NCBI GenBank assembly: GCA_050123275.1
Contig: JASFHK010000002.1
Coordinates: 62,001 to 126,000 of the forward strand
Length of the DNA: 64,000 bases
Direction of reading: 5' to 3'
From: E44-bin88 sp050123275
GTDB taxonomy: Bacteria > Chloroflexota > Dehalococcoidia > Dehalococcoidales > BS750m-G39
Of this stretch, positions 40,250 to 47,638 are shown piece after piece. A model generated the notes under the pieces. That model did no database searches, was not told the DNA's origin, and was given only the letters and a program-made list of their open reading frames with translations. Position numbers and translations under genes: made by a program. How positions within the stretch are numbered: the first letter of the stretch is position 1; the number at the start of each line of letters is the position of its first letter.

Positions 40250-41035
40250 ATGAAAATGGGTAGCCAAACCTCAATAGTCACCCTGACCCCGCAGAACTAC
40301 ACCGAATACGGCTGTCGCTGTTTCCTCAACCCCAAACACGAAGCGCACCTGGAAAAGCTGGAGTGGCTCAAAAAGCGCTTCGACGAAGGGCTGACCATTA
40401 AGCACCTCTTCCTCGAAGGCGAGAAAAACGCCATCGGCTTCATCGAATACGCCCCCGGGGAGAACGCCTGGCGGGCGGTGGACGCCGGTGGCTATCTGTT
40501 CATACAGTGCATCTGGATTTCGCCCAACAAGAACAAGGAGCGGGGCTTCGGCTCGCAACTGGTGCAGGCGTGTATCGAGGACGCCAAGAAGGCGGGAAAA
40601 TACGGGGTGGCGGTGGCGGCCAGCGACGGGCCTTTTATCGCCAGCCGGGAGCTTTTTTTGAAAAACGGGTTCGAGACTGTCGCCAAATCCGGCGACTACG
40701 AGCTGCTGGTATTCAGGCTGAAAGAGGGGCCGTTACCCGCTTTCAGAGACTGGGAGGGGCAGCTGAAAAAGCTGGAAGGGTGGCATGTCATATATTCCAA
40801 GCAGTGCCCCTGGGTTATCCGCTCGATTGCGGAGATAGCCGAGGCCGCTAAAGAGAACGGGGTGGAGCTGAAGATAACCGAGATGGAGACGCCCGGCCAG
40901 GCCCAGAACGCTCCCTCGGCATACGCCGTCTTTAACTTGGTGCACGACGGCAAGCTCCTCAGCGACCACTACATATCCACCACCCGATTCCGCACTATCC
41001 TCAAGAAAGAGCTGAAAAGAACCGGCCAGGTGTAA
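40250..41035 (+). CDS. GNAT acetyltransferase with C-terminal YoaP-type domain
   Basis: 261 residues. The N-terminal GNAT domain has the acetyl-CoA region CIWISPNKNKERGFGSQLVQ and LFLKNGFETVAKSGDYELL. The C-terminal about 90 residues (GWHVIYSKQCPWVIRSIAEIAEAA... YAVFNLVHDGKLLSDHYISTTRF) resemble the YoaP domain, with a thioredoxin-like Cys-Pro (QCPW). The start ATG is 3 bases after the tRNA CCA end and has no Shine-Dalgarno, so tRNA processing would leave an almost leaderless mRNA. An ATG two codons later is also possible. Confidence 0.9.
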   Translation: MKMGSQTSIVTLTPQNYTEYGCRCFLNPKHEAHLEKLEWLKKRFDEGLTIKHLFLEGEKNAIGFIEYAPGENAWRAVDAGGYLFIQCIWISPNKNKERGFGSQLVQACIEDAKKAGKYGVAVAASDGPFIASRELFLKNGFETVAKSGDYELLVFRLKEGPLPAFRDWEGQLKKLEGWHVIYSKQCPWVIRSIAEIAEAAKENGVELKITEMETPGQAQNAPSAYAVFNLVHDGKLLSDHYISTTRFRTILKKELKRTGQV

Positions 41036-41048
41036 GCCAGAGGGGATT

Positions 41049-41384
41049 ATGAGCAAGGTCGACGACTATATTAACCAGCAGCCATCCCCGCAAAAAGAAA
41101 TCGGGCAGCGGCTGAGGGAGCTTATCCTCAAGACTCTTCCCGGCATAAAAGAGGAAATGATGTGGGGTGTTCCTGTCTTCGGTGGGGGCAAGTTTTATAT
41201 CGGCGCCTTCAAGAAGAGCGTTAATCTGGGTTTTTCCATCGAGGGGCTGACCCGGGACGAAATCGCCCTTTTCGAAGGCGGCGGCAAGATGATGCGGCAT
41301 ATCAAAATCCGTGCCGTGGACGACATCGACGAGGAGAGGATAGCATGGCTGTTGAAGCTGGTGGCTAAAAAAGCCAAGTGCTAA
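41049..41384 (+). CDS. DUF1801 (YdhG-like) protein
   Basis: 111 residues: MSKVDDYINQQPSPQKEIGQ, then LRELILKTLPGIKEEMMWGVPVF, FYIGAFKKSVNLGFSIEG and MRHIKIRAVDDIDEERIAWLL, which follow the DUF1801 pattern. The family is small and cytoplasmic; function is not established. It is 13 bases after the YoaP-type gene and is likely co-transcribed. Confidence 0.88.
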   Translation: MSKVDDYINQQPSPQKEIGQRLRELILKTLPGIKEEMMWGVPVFGGGKFYIGAFKKSVNLGFSIEGLTRDEIALFEGGGKMMRHIKIRAVDDIDEERIAWLLKLVAKKAKC

Positions 41385-41435
41385 AAGCCTGCTTCACCCC
41401 ACCCGTGACGACGAAACCCCAAACCGAGCGTAGCT

Positions 41436-42704
41436 ATGAGTAAATATTACATCTGGACCATCGGCTGCCAGATGAACAAGGCCGAATCGGAACGGCTGGC
41501 CAGCCGCTTCGAAAAAATGGGCTACCAGGCCGCCGACAACATTAAAGAGGCCGGGCTGGTGGTGCTCAACAGCTGCGTGGTGCGCCAGAGCGCCGAGGAC
41601 CGCGTCATCAACAAGCTGGATAACCTCAAGCCGCTCAAAAAAGCGCGCCCGGAAATGATTCTGGCCGTCACCGGCTGCCTGGTCAACGCCGATAGCGCCG
41701 CCCTCAAAAAGCGCTTCCCCTACGTCGATTATTTCTTCGGGCCCGGCGAACAGCCCCCGTGGCTGGAAAGCCCCCGAGAGGTGTTTTTACCCCGAAAACC
41801 GGACGTGGCCGCCTACGTACCCATCATCCAGGGCTGCGACAACTTTTGCACCTATTGCATCGTCCCCTACCGCCGGGGCCGGGAGAAGAGCCGGACGCTG
41901 GCCGAAATCGTGGGCGAGGTAGCCGAGCTGGTAAAGCGCGGGGCCAGAGAGGTAACCTTGCTCGGTCAAAACGTGGACTCCTACGGCCACGACCTGCCCG
42001 AAAAGCCCGACCTGGCCGACTTGCTCCGTGAAATTAACGACATCGAGGGGCTGTGGCGGATACGTTTCCTGACCAACCACCCCAAGGACATGAGCCCGCA
42101 GCTCATCGAGGCGGTGGCGGCGCTGGACAAGGTCTGCGAGCAACTCAACCTGCCCGTGCAGTCGGGCAGCGACGAGATTCTGAAGGCGATGGGGCGGGGC
42201 TATGACGCCGGGCATTACCGGCGGCTGGTCGGCGAGATAAGGGCCGCCGTTCCCGGCATCGCCCTGGGCACCGACGTCCTGCTCGCCTTCCCCGGCGAGA
42301 CGGAAAAACAGTTCGGGGAGACCGCCGACTTGCTATCCGAGCTAAATTTTGATACAGTCCATATAGCCGCTTATTCAACGCGGCCGGGGACCTTCGCCGC
42401 CAGGAAGCTGGCCGACGACGTTCCCCCCGCCGAAAAGAAGCGGCGCGTAGGCTATATCGAGCGCTTACAGGAGAGAATCGCCACCGCCATCAACGCCAGG
42501 CTTGAGGGCAAAACGGTGGAGGTGCTGGTGGAGGGGAAAAAGGCAGGCCGCTGGTGGGGGCGCACCCGGAGCGACAAACTGGTCTTCTTCAACGACAGCC
42601 GGGACTGTCGGGGGGAACTGCTAAAAATAAAAGTCGAAAAGACGAGCCCCTGGTCACTACAGGGTCGCGTCGAGAAACCGAGGAGGCAAAATGAAGCTGT
42701 CTAA
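41436..42704 (+). CDS. miaB: MiaB-type tRNA methylthiotransferase
   Basis: Adds the 2-methylthio group at A37 of tRNAs reading UNN codons. It is 422 residues. The N-terminal UPF0004 domain has the three cluster cysteines (IGCQMNKAES, NSCVVRQSAED, TGCLVN). The radical SAM motif is CDNFCTYC in IIQGCDNFCTYCIVPYRRG, and a C-terminal TRAM domain follows. It could also be the MtaB or RimO relative, but VVRQSA and LGQNVDSYG favour MiaB. The 3' end overlaps yajC by 14 bases. Confidence 0.93.
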   Translation: MSKYYIWTIGCQMNKAESERLASRFEKMGYQAADNIKEAGLVVLNSCVVRQSAEDRVINKLDNLKPLKKARPEMILAVTGCLVNADSAALKKRFPYVDYFFGPGEQPPWLESPREVFLPRKPDVAAYVPIIQGCDNFCTYCIVPYRRGREKSRTLAEIVGEVAELVKRGAREVTLLGQNVDSYGHDLPEKPDLADLLREINDIEGLWRIRFLTNHPKDMSPQLIEAVAALDKVCEQLNLPVQSGSDEILKAMGRGYDAGHYRRLVGEIRAAVPGIALGTDVLLAFPGETEKQFGETADLLSELNFDTVHIAAYSTRPGTFAARKLADDVPPAEKKRRVGYIERLQERIATAINARLEGKTVEVLVEGKKAGRWWGRTRSDKLVFFNDSRDCRGELLKIKVEKTSPWSLQGRVEKPRRQNEAV

Positions 42705-43059
42705 AATTCTGGGTATTGTAATGATTGTCGCCCTGCTGGCCAGCATGGCTTTGCTGGGCGGCTGTTACGGCACCACCGAAGGTGAAGGTAGTTCTACCAC
42801 CAGCACCATCTACATGATTGTATTTCTGGTGCTGATTTTCGCCATGTTCTACTTCCTGATGATTCGTCCCCAGCGCAAGCGGCAGAAAGAGCACCAGCAG
42901 ATGATGGAGGAGTTGCAGAAGGGGGACAAGGTAATTACCGCCGGCGGCATCTACGGAACCATCGAAAGCGTCAGCGAGGACACTATCCTGATCAAGGTGG
43001 AATCGGGAGCCACGATGAGGGTAGCCAAGAGCAGCGTCGCCCTCAAGCGCGAGAAATAG
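42691..43059 (+). CDS. yajC: Preprotein translocase subunit YajC with lipoprotein signal
   Basis: 122 residues. The YajC core is unmistakable: a transmembrane helix ending YFLMIRPQRKRQKEHQQMM, then GDKVITAGGIYGTIESV. Ahead of it is an extra type II signal sequence (MKLSKILGIV... ALLGGC) with lipobox cysteine at residue 25. The protein would therefore be lipid-anchored outside, cross the membrane once and place its core in the cytoplasm, where it assists SecDF. It has a GAGGAGG site inside the end of miaB. Confidence 0.94.
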   Translation: MKLSKILGIVMIVALLASMALLGGCYGTTEGEGSSTTSTIYMIVFLVLIFAMFYFLMIRPQRKRQKEHQQMMEELQKGDKVITAGGIYGTIESVSEDTILIKVESGATMRVAKSSVALKREK

Positions 43060-43069
43060 CCGGCGAATA

Positions 43070-43519
43070 CTAACGGCGTTCGTGGCTGTCGAGCATGACG
43101 GTCACCGGACCGTCGTTATGGATTTCAACCTGCATGTATTGCCCGAAGCGGCCGGTGGCTACTTTAAGCCCGCTGGCCCTGGCTTCGGCGACGAAGAAAT
43201 CGAATAGTTTTTCAGCCTGTTGCGGAGGGGCGGCGTCACTAAAACTGGGGCGGCGCCCCTTTCTGGCGTCAGCGAGCAGGGTGAACTGGCTCACCAAGAG
43301 CAGTTCGGCTTTGATATCCCGCGCCGAGAGGTTGAACTTCTCTTTGTCGTCGGCGAAGATGCGCAAATTGGTCAGCTTGGAAACCAGATAGCGGGCGTCT
43401 TCCGCCTCGTCGCCGTTAGCTATGCCGACAAAGACCACCAGCCCCCGCCCCACGCTGCCCACCACCTCACCCCCGATGCTTACCGAGGCGCCGGTGACTC
43501 TTTGCAGGAGCGCTTTCAC
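43070..43519 (-). CDS. dtd: D-aminoacyl-tRNA deacylase
   Basis: Hydrolyses D-amino acids from mischarged tRNA. It is 149 residues from a GTG start: MKALLQRVTGASVSIGGEVV. The catalytic SQFTLLADARKGRRPSF loop and the C-terminal NDGPVTVMLDS (cross-subunit Gly-Pro motif) are intact. The GTG overlaps the fmdB stop as GTGA, so the two are coupled; the frame is open further upstream but only as a shadow of fmdB. Confidence 0.95.
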   Translation of the reverse strand: MKALLQRVTGASVSIGGEVVGSVGRGLVVFVGIANGDEAEDARYLVSKLTNLRIFADDKEKFNLSARDIKAELLLVSQFTLLADARKGRRPSFSDAAPPQQAEKLFDFFVAEARASGLKVATGRFGQYMQVEIHNDGPVTVMLDSHERR

Positions 43520-43782
43520 TTCTTGTCTTTGCCCTTGCTTTCCGTGCCCTTGCTCTCCGCGTCCGCCGGCTTGGAGTCTTCCTGGCTCATACTGCTGGCC
43601 GGATTCTTGCGGCTGTCGGTGACGTAGAAGCCGCTCCCCTTGAAGATAACCGGGGCGGGGTGGAAAACGCGGCGCACCTTGCCCCCGCACTGGGGGCACT
43701 CGGTCAAAGGCTCGGCGTGGAAACTCTGTTTCTTCTCAAAGCTGTGATGACAATCGTCACACTCGTACTCATAGGTAGGCAT
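43516..43782 (-). CDS. FmdB-family zinc-ribbon protein
   Basis: 88 residues. MPTYEYECDDCHHSFEKKQ and then LTECPQCGGKVRRVFHPAPVIFKGSGFY are the hallmark of FmdB-type zinc ribbons (CxxC...CxxC), with a Lys/Ser/Glu-rich disordered tail. They are presumed regulators; the function is not proven. GAGG lies before the ATG. It is coupled to dtd by a GTGA overlap. Confidence 0.92.
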   Translation of the reverse strand: MPTYEYECDDCHHSFEKKQSFHAEPLTECPQCGGKVRRVFHPAPVIFKGSGFYVTDSRKNPASSMSQEDSKPADAESKGTESKGKDKK

Positions 43783-43844
43783 ATATTAACCTCATGGGTA
43801 TATTCCTATTCATTTTAGCCTAATCGGGCGTCCCAAGGCAAAGT

Positions 43845-45173
43845 TTAGCCGTCTTTGAGCCGCGATGCGGCGTACGTCAGCGCCTCGCCGACGATGAAAA
43901 GCGAGCCCGCCAGGCAGACCAAATCCTTATCCCCGGCCATATCCAGCGCCATTGACAGCGCCGCGGGCACGTCGTCGGCGATACGGGCCTTGAGCCCGTG
44001 GCGGGCGAACTCGGCGGCCAAAGGCGCCGGCGCCATGGCGCGGGGGTGGCGGGAGCGGGTGACGATAACCCTGTCGAAGAGGGGCGCCAGCTCGGCGATA
44101 ACGGCGGCGATGTTCTTGTCGCCCGAAGCCCCCATCACCAGAACGGCCTTGTCGAAGCTGAAGTATTCTTTAAGCGCCTTTTTCAGGCTGCGGGCGGCGT
44201 CGATGTTGTGGGCGCCGTCGACGATAACGGGCGGCTGGCGTCGTAAAACCTGGAAGCGCCCCGGCCACTCGACCTGCTTAAAGCCTTCCGCGATTTTGTC
44301 ATTCGGGATGCGAAAGCCCTTCTCGGCGATGACCTCTAAAGCGGCCACGGCGGTGGCGGCGTTGACTATCTGGTGCTCGCCGAGGACGGGTAAAAAAAGC
44401 TCGTAGCCGCCCCTTCTCCCCGCCACGGAAAAGCGCTGCCCGTCTAAATCGGATTGCAGGGGCCGCCATTTGACGTCCTTGCCCACCGTTATCAGCTCCA
44501 CCCCGCGCTCGGTGCAGGTCTTCTCGATTACCCGGTAAGCCTCGGGGGGCTGGGGGGCCACCACCACGCTGCTCCCCGGCTTGATGATGCCGCACTTCTC
44601 GGCGGCGATTTGGGCCACCGTGTCGCCCAGCACGTCGGTGTGGTCGAGCCCTATCGTGGTGATAACGGCCACCAGGGGGTTGATGACGCTGGTGGCGTCG
44701 AACTTGCCCCCCATCCCCACCTCCAGCACCTGGAAATCCACTTTCTTTTGCCCGAAATAGGTGAAGGCCAGGCAGGTGAGGAACTCGAAGGTGGTCAGCT
44801 CGCCGTACCTAGCCCGCTGGTTGACCGCCTCGACGTGGGGCTTGAGTTCGCTGACCATTTGAGCCAGCCCGGCTTCCGAAATAAGCTCGCCGTCCACCCT
44901 GATTCTCTCCCGCCAGCTGTGGAGGTGGGGGGAGGTGTAAAGCCCGCTGGTATAGCCGGCGGCGGTGAGGGCGCCAGCCGTCATGACGGCCACGCTGCCC
45001 TTGCCGTTGGTACCGGTGATGTGCACCGCGGCCGCTTTTTTCTGGGGGTCGCCCAGCCAGGATAAAAGCTCGTCGACGCGCCTGAGGTCGTAGAAGGCGG
45101 GGTCGTGGGGCATACCCACCTTCTCGTAGTCGGTGTAGCCGTTGATGTAGTCTATCGCCTGCCGGAAGTCCAT
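43845..45173 (-). CDS. folC: Folylpolyglutamate synthase / dihydrofolate synthase
   Basis: Adds glutamate to folates and may also make dihydrofolate. From the chosen start it is 442 residues. Motifs: ITGTNGKGSVAVMTAGAL (P-loop), YTSPHLHSWRERIRVDG, VLEVGMGGKFDATSVI, TTIGLDHTDVLGDT, and DGAHNIDAARSL in the C-terminal domain. The ATG at 45173 is preferred: an ATG nine bases upstream lies right against the TATAAT, and the frame beyond it is an unrelated shadow. It diverges from pyrF. Confidence 0.93.
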   Translation of the reverse strand: MDFRQAIDYINGYTDYEKVGMPHDPAFYDLRRVDELLSWLGDPQKKAAAVHITGTNGKGSVAVMTAGALTAAGYTSGLYTSPHLHSWRERIRVDGELISEAGLAQMVSELKPHVEAVNQRARYGELTTFEFLTCLAFTYFGQKKVDFQVLEVGMGGKFDATSVINPLVAVITTIGLDHTDVLGDTVAQIAAEKCGIIKPGSSVVVAPQPPEAYRVIEKTCTERGVELITVGKDVKWRPLQSDLDGQRFSVAGRRGGYELFLPVLGEHQIVNAATAVAALEVIAEKGFRIPNDKIAEGFKQVEWPGRFQVLRRQPPVIVDGAHNIDAARSLKKALKEYFSFDKAVLVMGASGDKNIAAVIAELAPLFDRVIVTRSRHPRAMAPAPLAAEFARHGLKARIADDVPAALSMALDMAGDKDLVCLAGSLFIVGEALTYAASRLKDG

Positions 45174-45183
45174 ATCGGGCATA

Positions 45184-45212
45184 ATTATAGCACCGCCGCC
45201 AAGGGGCAACAA
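45184..45212 (-). promoter_or_regulatory. Promoter of folC
   Basis: TTGTTG, 17 bases, TATAAT, then 10 bases to the chosen ATG with no Shine-Dalgarno. The divergent pyrF promoter begins only 8 bases away. Confidence 0.5.
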
Positions 45213-45219
45213 TTCACTC

Positions 45220-45248
45220 TTGACCTGAGTGCGCTTGATTGCTATTAT
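45220..45248 (+). promoter_or_regulatory. Promoter of pyrF
   Basis: TTGACC, 17 bases, TATTAT. A GGGGGT Shine-Dalgarno lies between the expected transcription start and the GTG start at 45268. It also shows that the GTG at 45229 cannot be used, since it lies inside the promoter. Confidence 0.6.
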
Positions 45249-45267
45249 CAACGCAGGGGGTACGAAG

Positions 45268-46092
45268 GTGAATTTCCACGAAAAACTAACCAAAGCCATG
45301 AAGATGAACCAGAGCCTGCTCTGCATCGGGCTCGACCCCGACCTCGACCTGATTCGGGAGGGGATGCCCGTTTCCAAATTCAACAAAGCCATTATCGAGG
45401 CTACTTCCGACCTGGTCTGCGCCTACAAGCTGAACCTGGCCTTCTACGAGGTGCTGGACAAGGGGATGGAGAGCCTGAAGCGCACCATTAAAGCCATACC
45501 CGAGGAGATACCCATCATCGGTGACTGCAAGCGGGGCGACATCGGCAACACCTCCAAGGCCTACGCCAAAGCCATGTTCGTCAAGCACAACTTCGACGCC
45601 GTCACCGTCAACCCCTACATGGGCTACGACTCCATCGAGCCCTTCCTCGAATACTGGGAGAAGGGGGTGTTTATCCTCTGCCGCACCTCCAATCCCGGCG
45701 CCGACGACTTCCAGAGCCTGCGCTTCATTCTGGAGGGCAAGGAAGTCCCCCTCTTCGAGATTGTCGCCCTCAAGGCCGCCCAGTGGAACAAGAAGGGCCG
45801 GGGGCACAACATCGGGCTGGTGGTGGGCGCCACCCAGCCCGAGGAGCTGAAGCTGATAAGGCACAACCACCCCAAGACGCTGCTGCTGATACCCGGCATC
45901 GGCGCCCAGGGCGGTGATTTAGCCACCGCCGTCAGGGACGGGGTCGACCCCTGGGGAGGGGGCGCCATCTTCACCTCATCGCGGCAGATAATCTACGCCT
46001 CCCGCAGACGCGACTTCGCCCAGGCGGCGCGCCAGGTCGCCCTCTCATTGCGCGACGAAATCAAGCACCTCGCCGAAACGCGGAACCGCTAA
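45268..46092 (+). CDS. pyrF: Orotidine 5'-phosphate decarboxylase, type 2
   Basis: Last step of UMP synthesis. It is 274 residues, the length of the type 2 family, starting with GTG after GGGGGT. Motifs: SLLCIGLDPDLDLIREG, the catalytic DCKRGDIGNTSKAYA, TVNPYMGYDSIEPFLEY and LLIPGIGAQGGDL. PyrD is encoded about 15 kb upstream. It is followed after 11 bases by the DUF951 gene. Confidence 0.95.
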   Translation: MNFHEKLTKAMKMNQSLLCIGLDPDLDLIREGMPVSKFNKAIIEATSDLVCAYKLNLAFYEVLDKGMESLKRTIKAIPEEIPIIGDCKRGDIGNTSKAYAKAMFVKHNFDAVTVNPYMGYDSIEPFLEYWEKGVFILCRTSNPGADDFQSLRFILEGKEVPLFEIVALKAAQWNKKGRGHNIGLVVGATQPEELKLIRHNHPKTLLLIPGIGAQGGDLATAVRDGVDPWGGGAIFTSSRQIIYASRRRDFAQAARQVALSLRDEIKHLAETRNR

Positions 46093-46103
46093 GCACCTTC
46101 AAA

Positions 46104-46304
46104 ATGGTTATGGAGATAAAGCTGGGTGATGTCGTCCGCCTCAAGAAGAAACACCCCTGCGGCAGCGACCAGTGGCGGGTGGTGAGGCTGGGGGCGGACA
46201 TCGGCATCAAGTGTCTGGGCTGCCAGCGGCGGGTGCTCATCGAGCGTCCCGCCTTCGAACGGCGGGTCAAGGAATTTATCTCGCGGGGCGAGGTGGATTC
46301 TTAA
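46104..46304 (+). CDS. DUF951 protein
   Basis: 66 residues with IKLGDVVRLKKKHPCGSDQW, then GADIGIKCLGCQRRVLIERPAFERRVK, the full DUF951 pattern. The cysteines (Cys19, Cys37, Cys40) suggest zinc binding. Such proteins are often encoded near ychF or parB and their role is not known. The gene begins 11 bases after pyrF. Confidence 0.93.
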   Translation: MVMEIKLGDVVRLKKKHPCGSDQWRVVRLGADIGIKCLGCQRRVLIERPAFERRVKEFISRGEVDS

Positions 46305-46322
46305 AGCAAAGGGGGGCACAAA

Positions 46323-47342
46323 ATGAGGATGCGTTACCTGGGCCGGACCGGTGTCCAGGTCTCCGAGCTTTGTCTGGGCACGATGACCTTCGGGGGGAGG
46401 AGCTTCTTCAAACACATCGGCAACCTGGGCCAAAAGGAAGCCGACAGGCTGGTGGCCATGTCGCTGGAGGCGGGGATAAACTTCTTCGACACCGCCGACG
46501 TCTATTCCGAGGGCGATTCCGAAATAATGCTGGGCAAGGCGCTGGGCAAGCGCCGCCGGGACATTATCCTGGCCACCAAGGTGCGCCTGAACATGGGGCC
46601 GGGCGTCAACGACGTCGGGCTTTCCCGCCACCACATCCTGGAGGGCTGTGACGCCAGCCTGAAGCGGCTGGGTACCGACTACATCGACCTCTACCAGGTG
46701 CACGCCTTCGACCCCGACACGCCGATGGAAGAAACTATGCGCGCCCTGGACGACCTGGTGCGCACGGGCAAGGTGCGCTACATCGGCTGCTCCAATTTCG
46801 CGGGCTGGCAGCTGATGAAGGCGCTGGCCATTTCCGATAAGCGCGGCTGGGAAAAGTTCGTCACCCTGCAGGCGCTCTATTCCCTGATGTCGCGCGAGCT
46901 GGAAAACGAGCTGGTGCCGCTCTGCCTCGACCAGGGGCTGGGCATACTGGTCTGGAGCCCTTTAAGCGGCGGTTTCCTGAGCGGCAAATACCGGCGGGGA
47001 AAGCCCCGGCCCAAGGGAACCCGCCTGAGCGCGCAGCCGACCTTTATCCCCCACGACGAGGAGAAGGGCTTCGACATCGTCGCGGCGCTGGACGAAATCG
47101 CCCAAGCGCATCAGGCCAGCGTTGCCCAGGCGGCGCTCAACTATCTACTGGCCAAGGACGGGGTCAGCTCGGTCATCATCGGCGCCCGCACCCCGCAGCA
47201 GCTGGCCGACAACCTGAAGACCGTCGCCTGGAAAATGAGCGCCGAAGAATTGGCCCGGCTCGACGAGCTCAGCGAGCCGCCTCCCCTTTATCCCTACTGG
47301 ATGGCTAAGATGCCGCCGCCGGGACCCGAAAACGAAGACTAA
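46323..47342 (+). CDS. Aldo/keto reductase
   Basis: 339 residues with a (beta/alpha)8 barrel. MRYLGRTGVQVSELCLGTMTFGG, then NFFDTADVYSEGDSE (catalytic Asp and Tyr), LATKVRLNM (catalytic Lys), YIDLYQVHAFDP (catalytic His), YIGCSNFAGWQL and VIIGARTPQQLADNL are all present. It is close to the YajO/Tas-type group that reduces aldehydes and ketones with NADPH. Substrate unknown. It follows DUF951 on the same strand. Confidence 0.95.
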   Translation: MRMRYLGRTGVQVSELCLGTMTFGGRSFFKHIGNLGQKEADRLVAMSLEAGINFFDTADVYSEGDSEIMLGKALGKRRRDIILATKVRLNMGPGVNDVGLSRHHILEGCDASLKRLGTDYIDLYQVHAFDPDTPMEETMRALDDLVRTGKVRYIGCSNFAGWQLMKALAISDKRGWEKFVTLQALYSLMSRELENELVPLCLDQGLGILVWSPLSGGFLSGKYRRGKPRPKGTRLSAQPTFIPHDEEKGFDIVAALDEIAQAHQASVAQAALNYLLAKDGVSSVIIGARTPQQLADNLKTVAWKMSAEELARLDELSEPPPLYPYWMAKMPPPGPENED

Positions 47343-47350
47343 GTCTGTTG

Positions 47351-47356
47351 TATAAT
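47351..47356 (+). promoter_or_regulatory. -10 element before the dinB remnant
   Basis: TATAAT lies 8 bases upstream of the ATG of the remnant, the same leaderless layout seen at polA, gltX and others. It could now drive the ferredoxin and dinB genes. Confidence 0.45.
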
Positions 47357-47364
47357 AAAGGCCT

Positions 47365-47448
47365 ATGGCGCGCCGCATCATGCATGTCGACCTCGCCGCC
47401 TTGGAGCAGCTAAACAGAACCGATGCCGAACAAGACAGCCCTGATTGA
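47365..47448 (+). pseudogene. Remnant of a dinB start (27 codons)
   Basis: The frame reads MARRIMHVDLAALEQLNRTD and stops after 27 codons. Its first 12 residues match the start of the intact DinB 270 bases downstream (MSRRIMHIDLDAFF). At DNA level 28 of 36 bases agree, with differences mostly at third positions. The conserved DAFF that completes the metal site is lost (AAL instead). It is followed at once by an overlapping ferredoxin gene. It looks like the 5' stub of an older dinB that kept its promoter. Confidence 0.65.
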
Positions 47449-47635
47449 CTTTAAGAAGTGCTCCCCTCCCAAATGCCGGGATGGAATCTGCGCGGCGGCG
47501 CTGGCCTGCCCCCACCAGCTCCTCAAGCAGGAAGCCCCCTACGAGATACCCATGCCCGACCCCTTTCTCTGCCAGGGCTGCGGCGACTGCGCCCGGGCCT
47601 GCCCCTTTAAAGCAATCAAGGTAGCCAGAATGTGA
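47423..47635 (+). CDS. Ferredoxin-like protein with RLI-type metal-binding motif
   Basis: 70 residues. The first half, FKKCSPPKCRDGICAAALACP, has C-x4-C-x4-C-x5-CP, the pattern of the RLI/ABCE1 N-terminal metal-binding region. The second half, CQGCGDCARACPFKAIKV, is a standard [4Fe-4S] motif. Two clusters are therefore possible, as in the ABCE1 domain, but here no ATPase is attached. It overlaps the dinB remnant and ends 3 bases before dinB. The function is unknown; electron transfer is likely. Confidence 0.85.
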   Translation: MPNKTALIDFKKCSPPKCRDGICAAALACPHQLLKQEAPYEIPMPDPFLCQGCGDCARACPFKAIKVARM

Positions 47636-47638
47636 GTC

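Noticed and set aside
45174..45392. A 73-residue N-terminal extension of folC
   Set aside because: It runs through the folC and pyrF promoters and opposite the start of pyrF; the family begins near MDFRQAIDYING.
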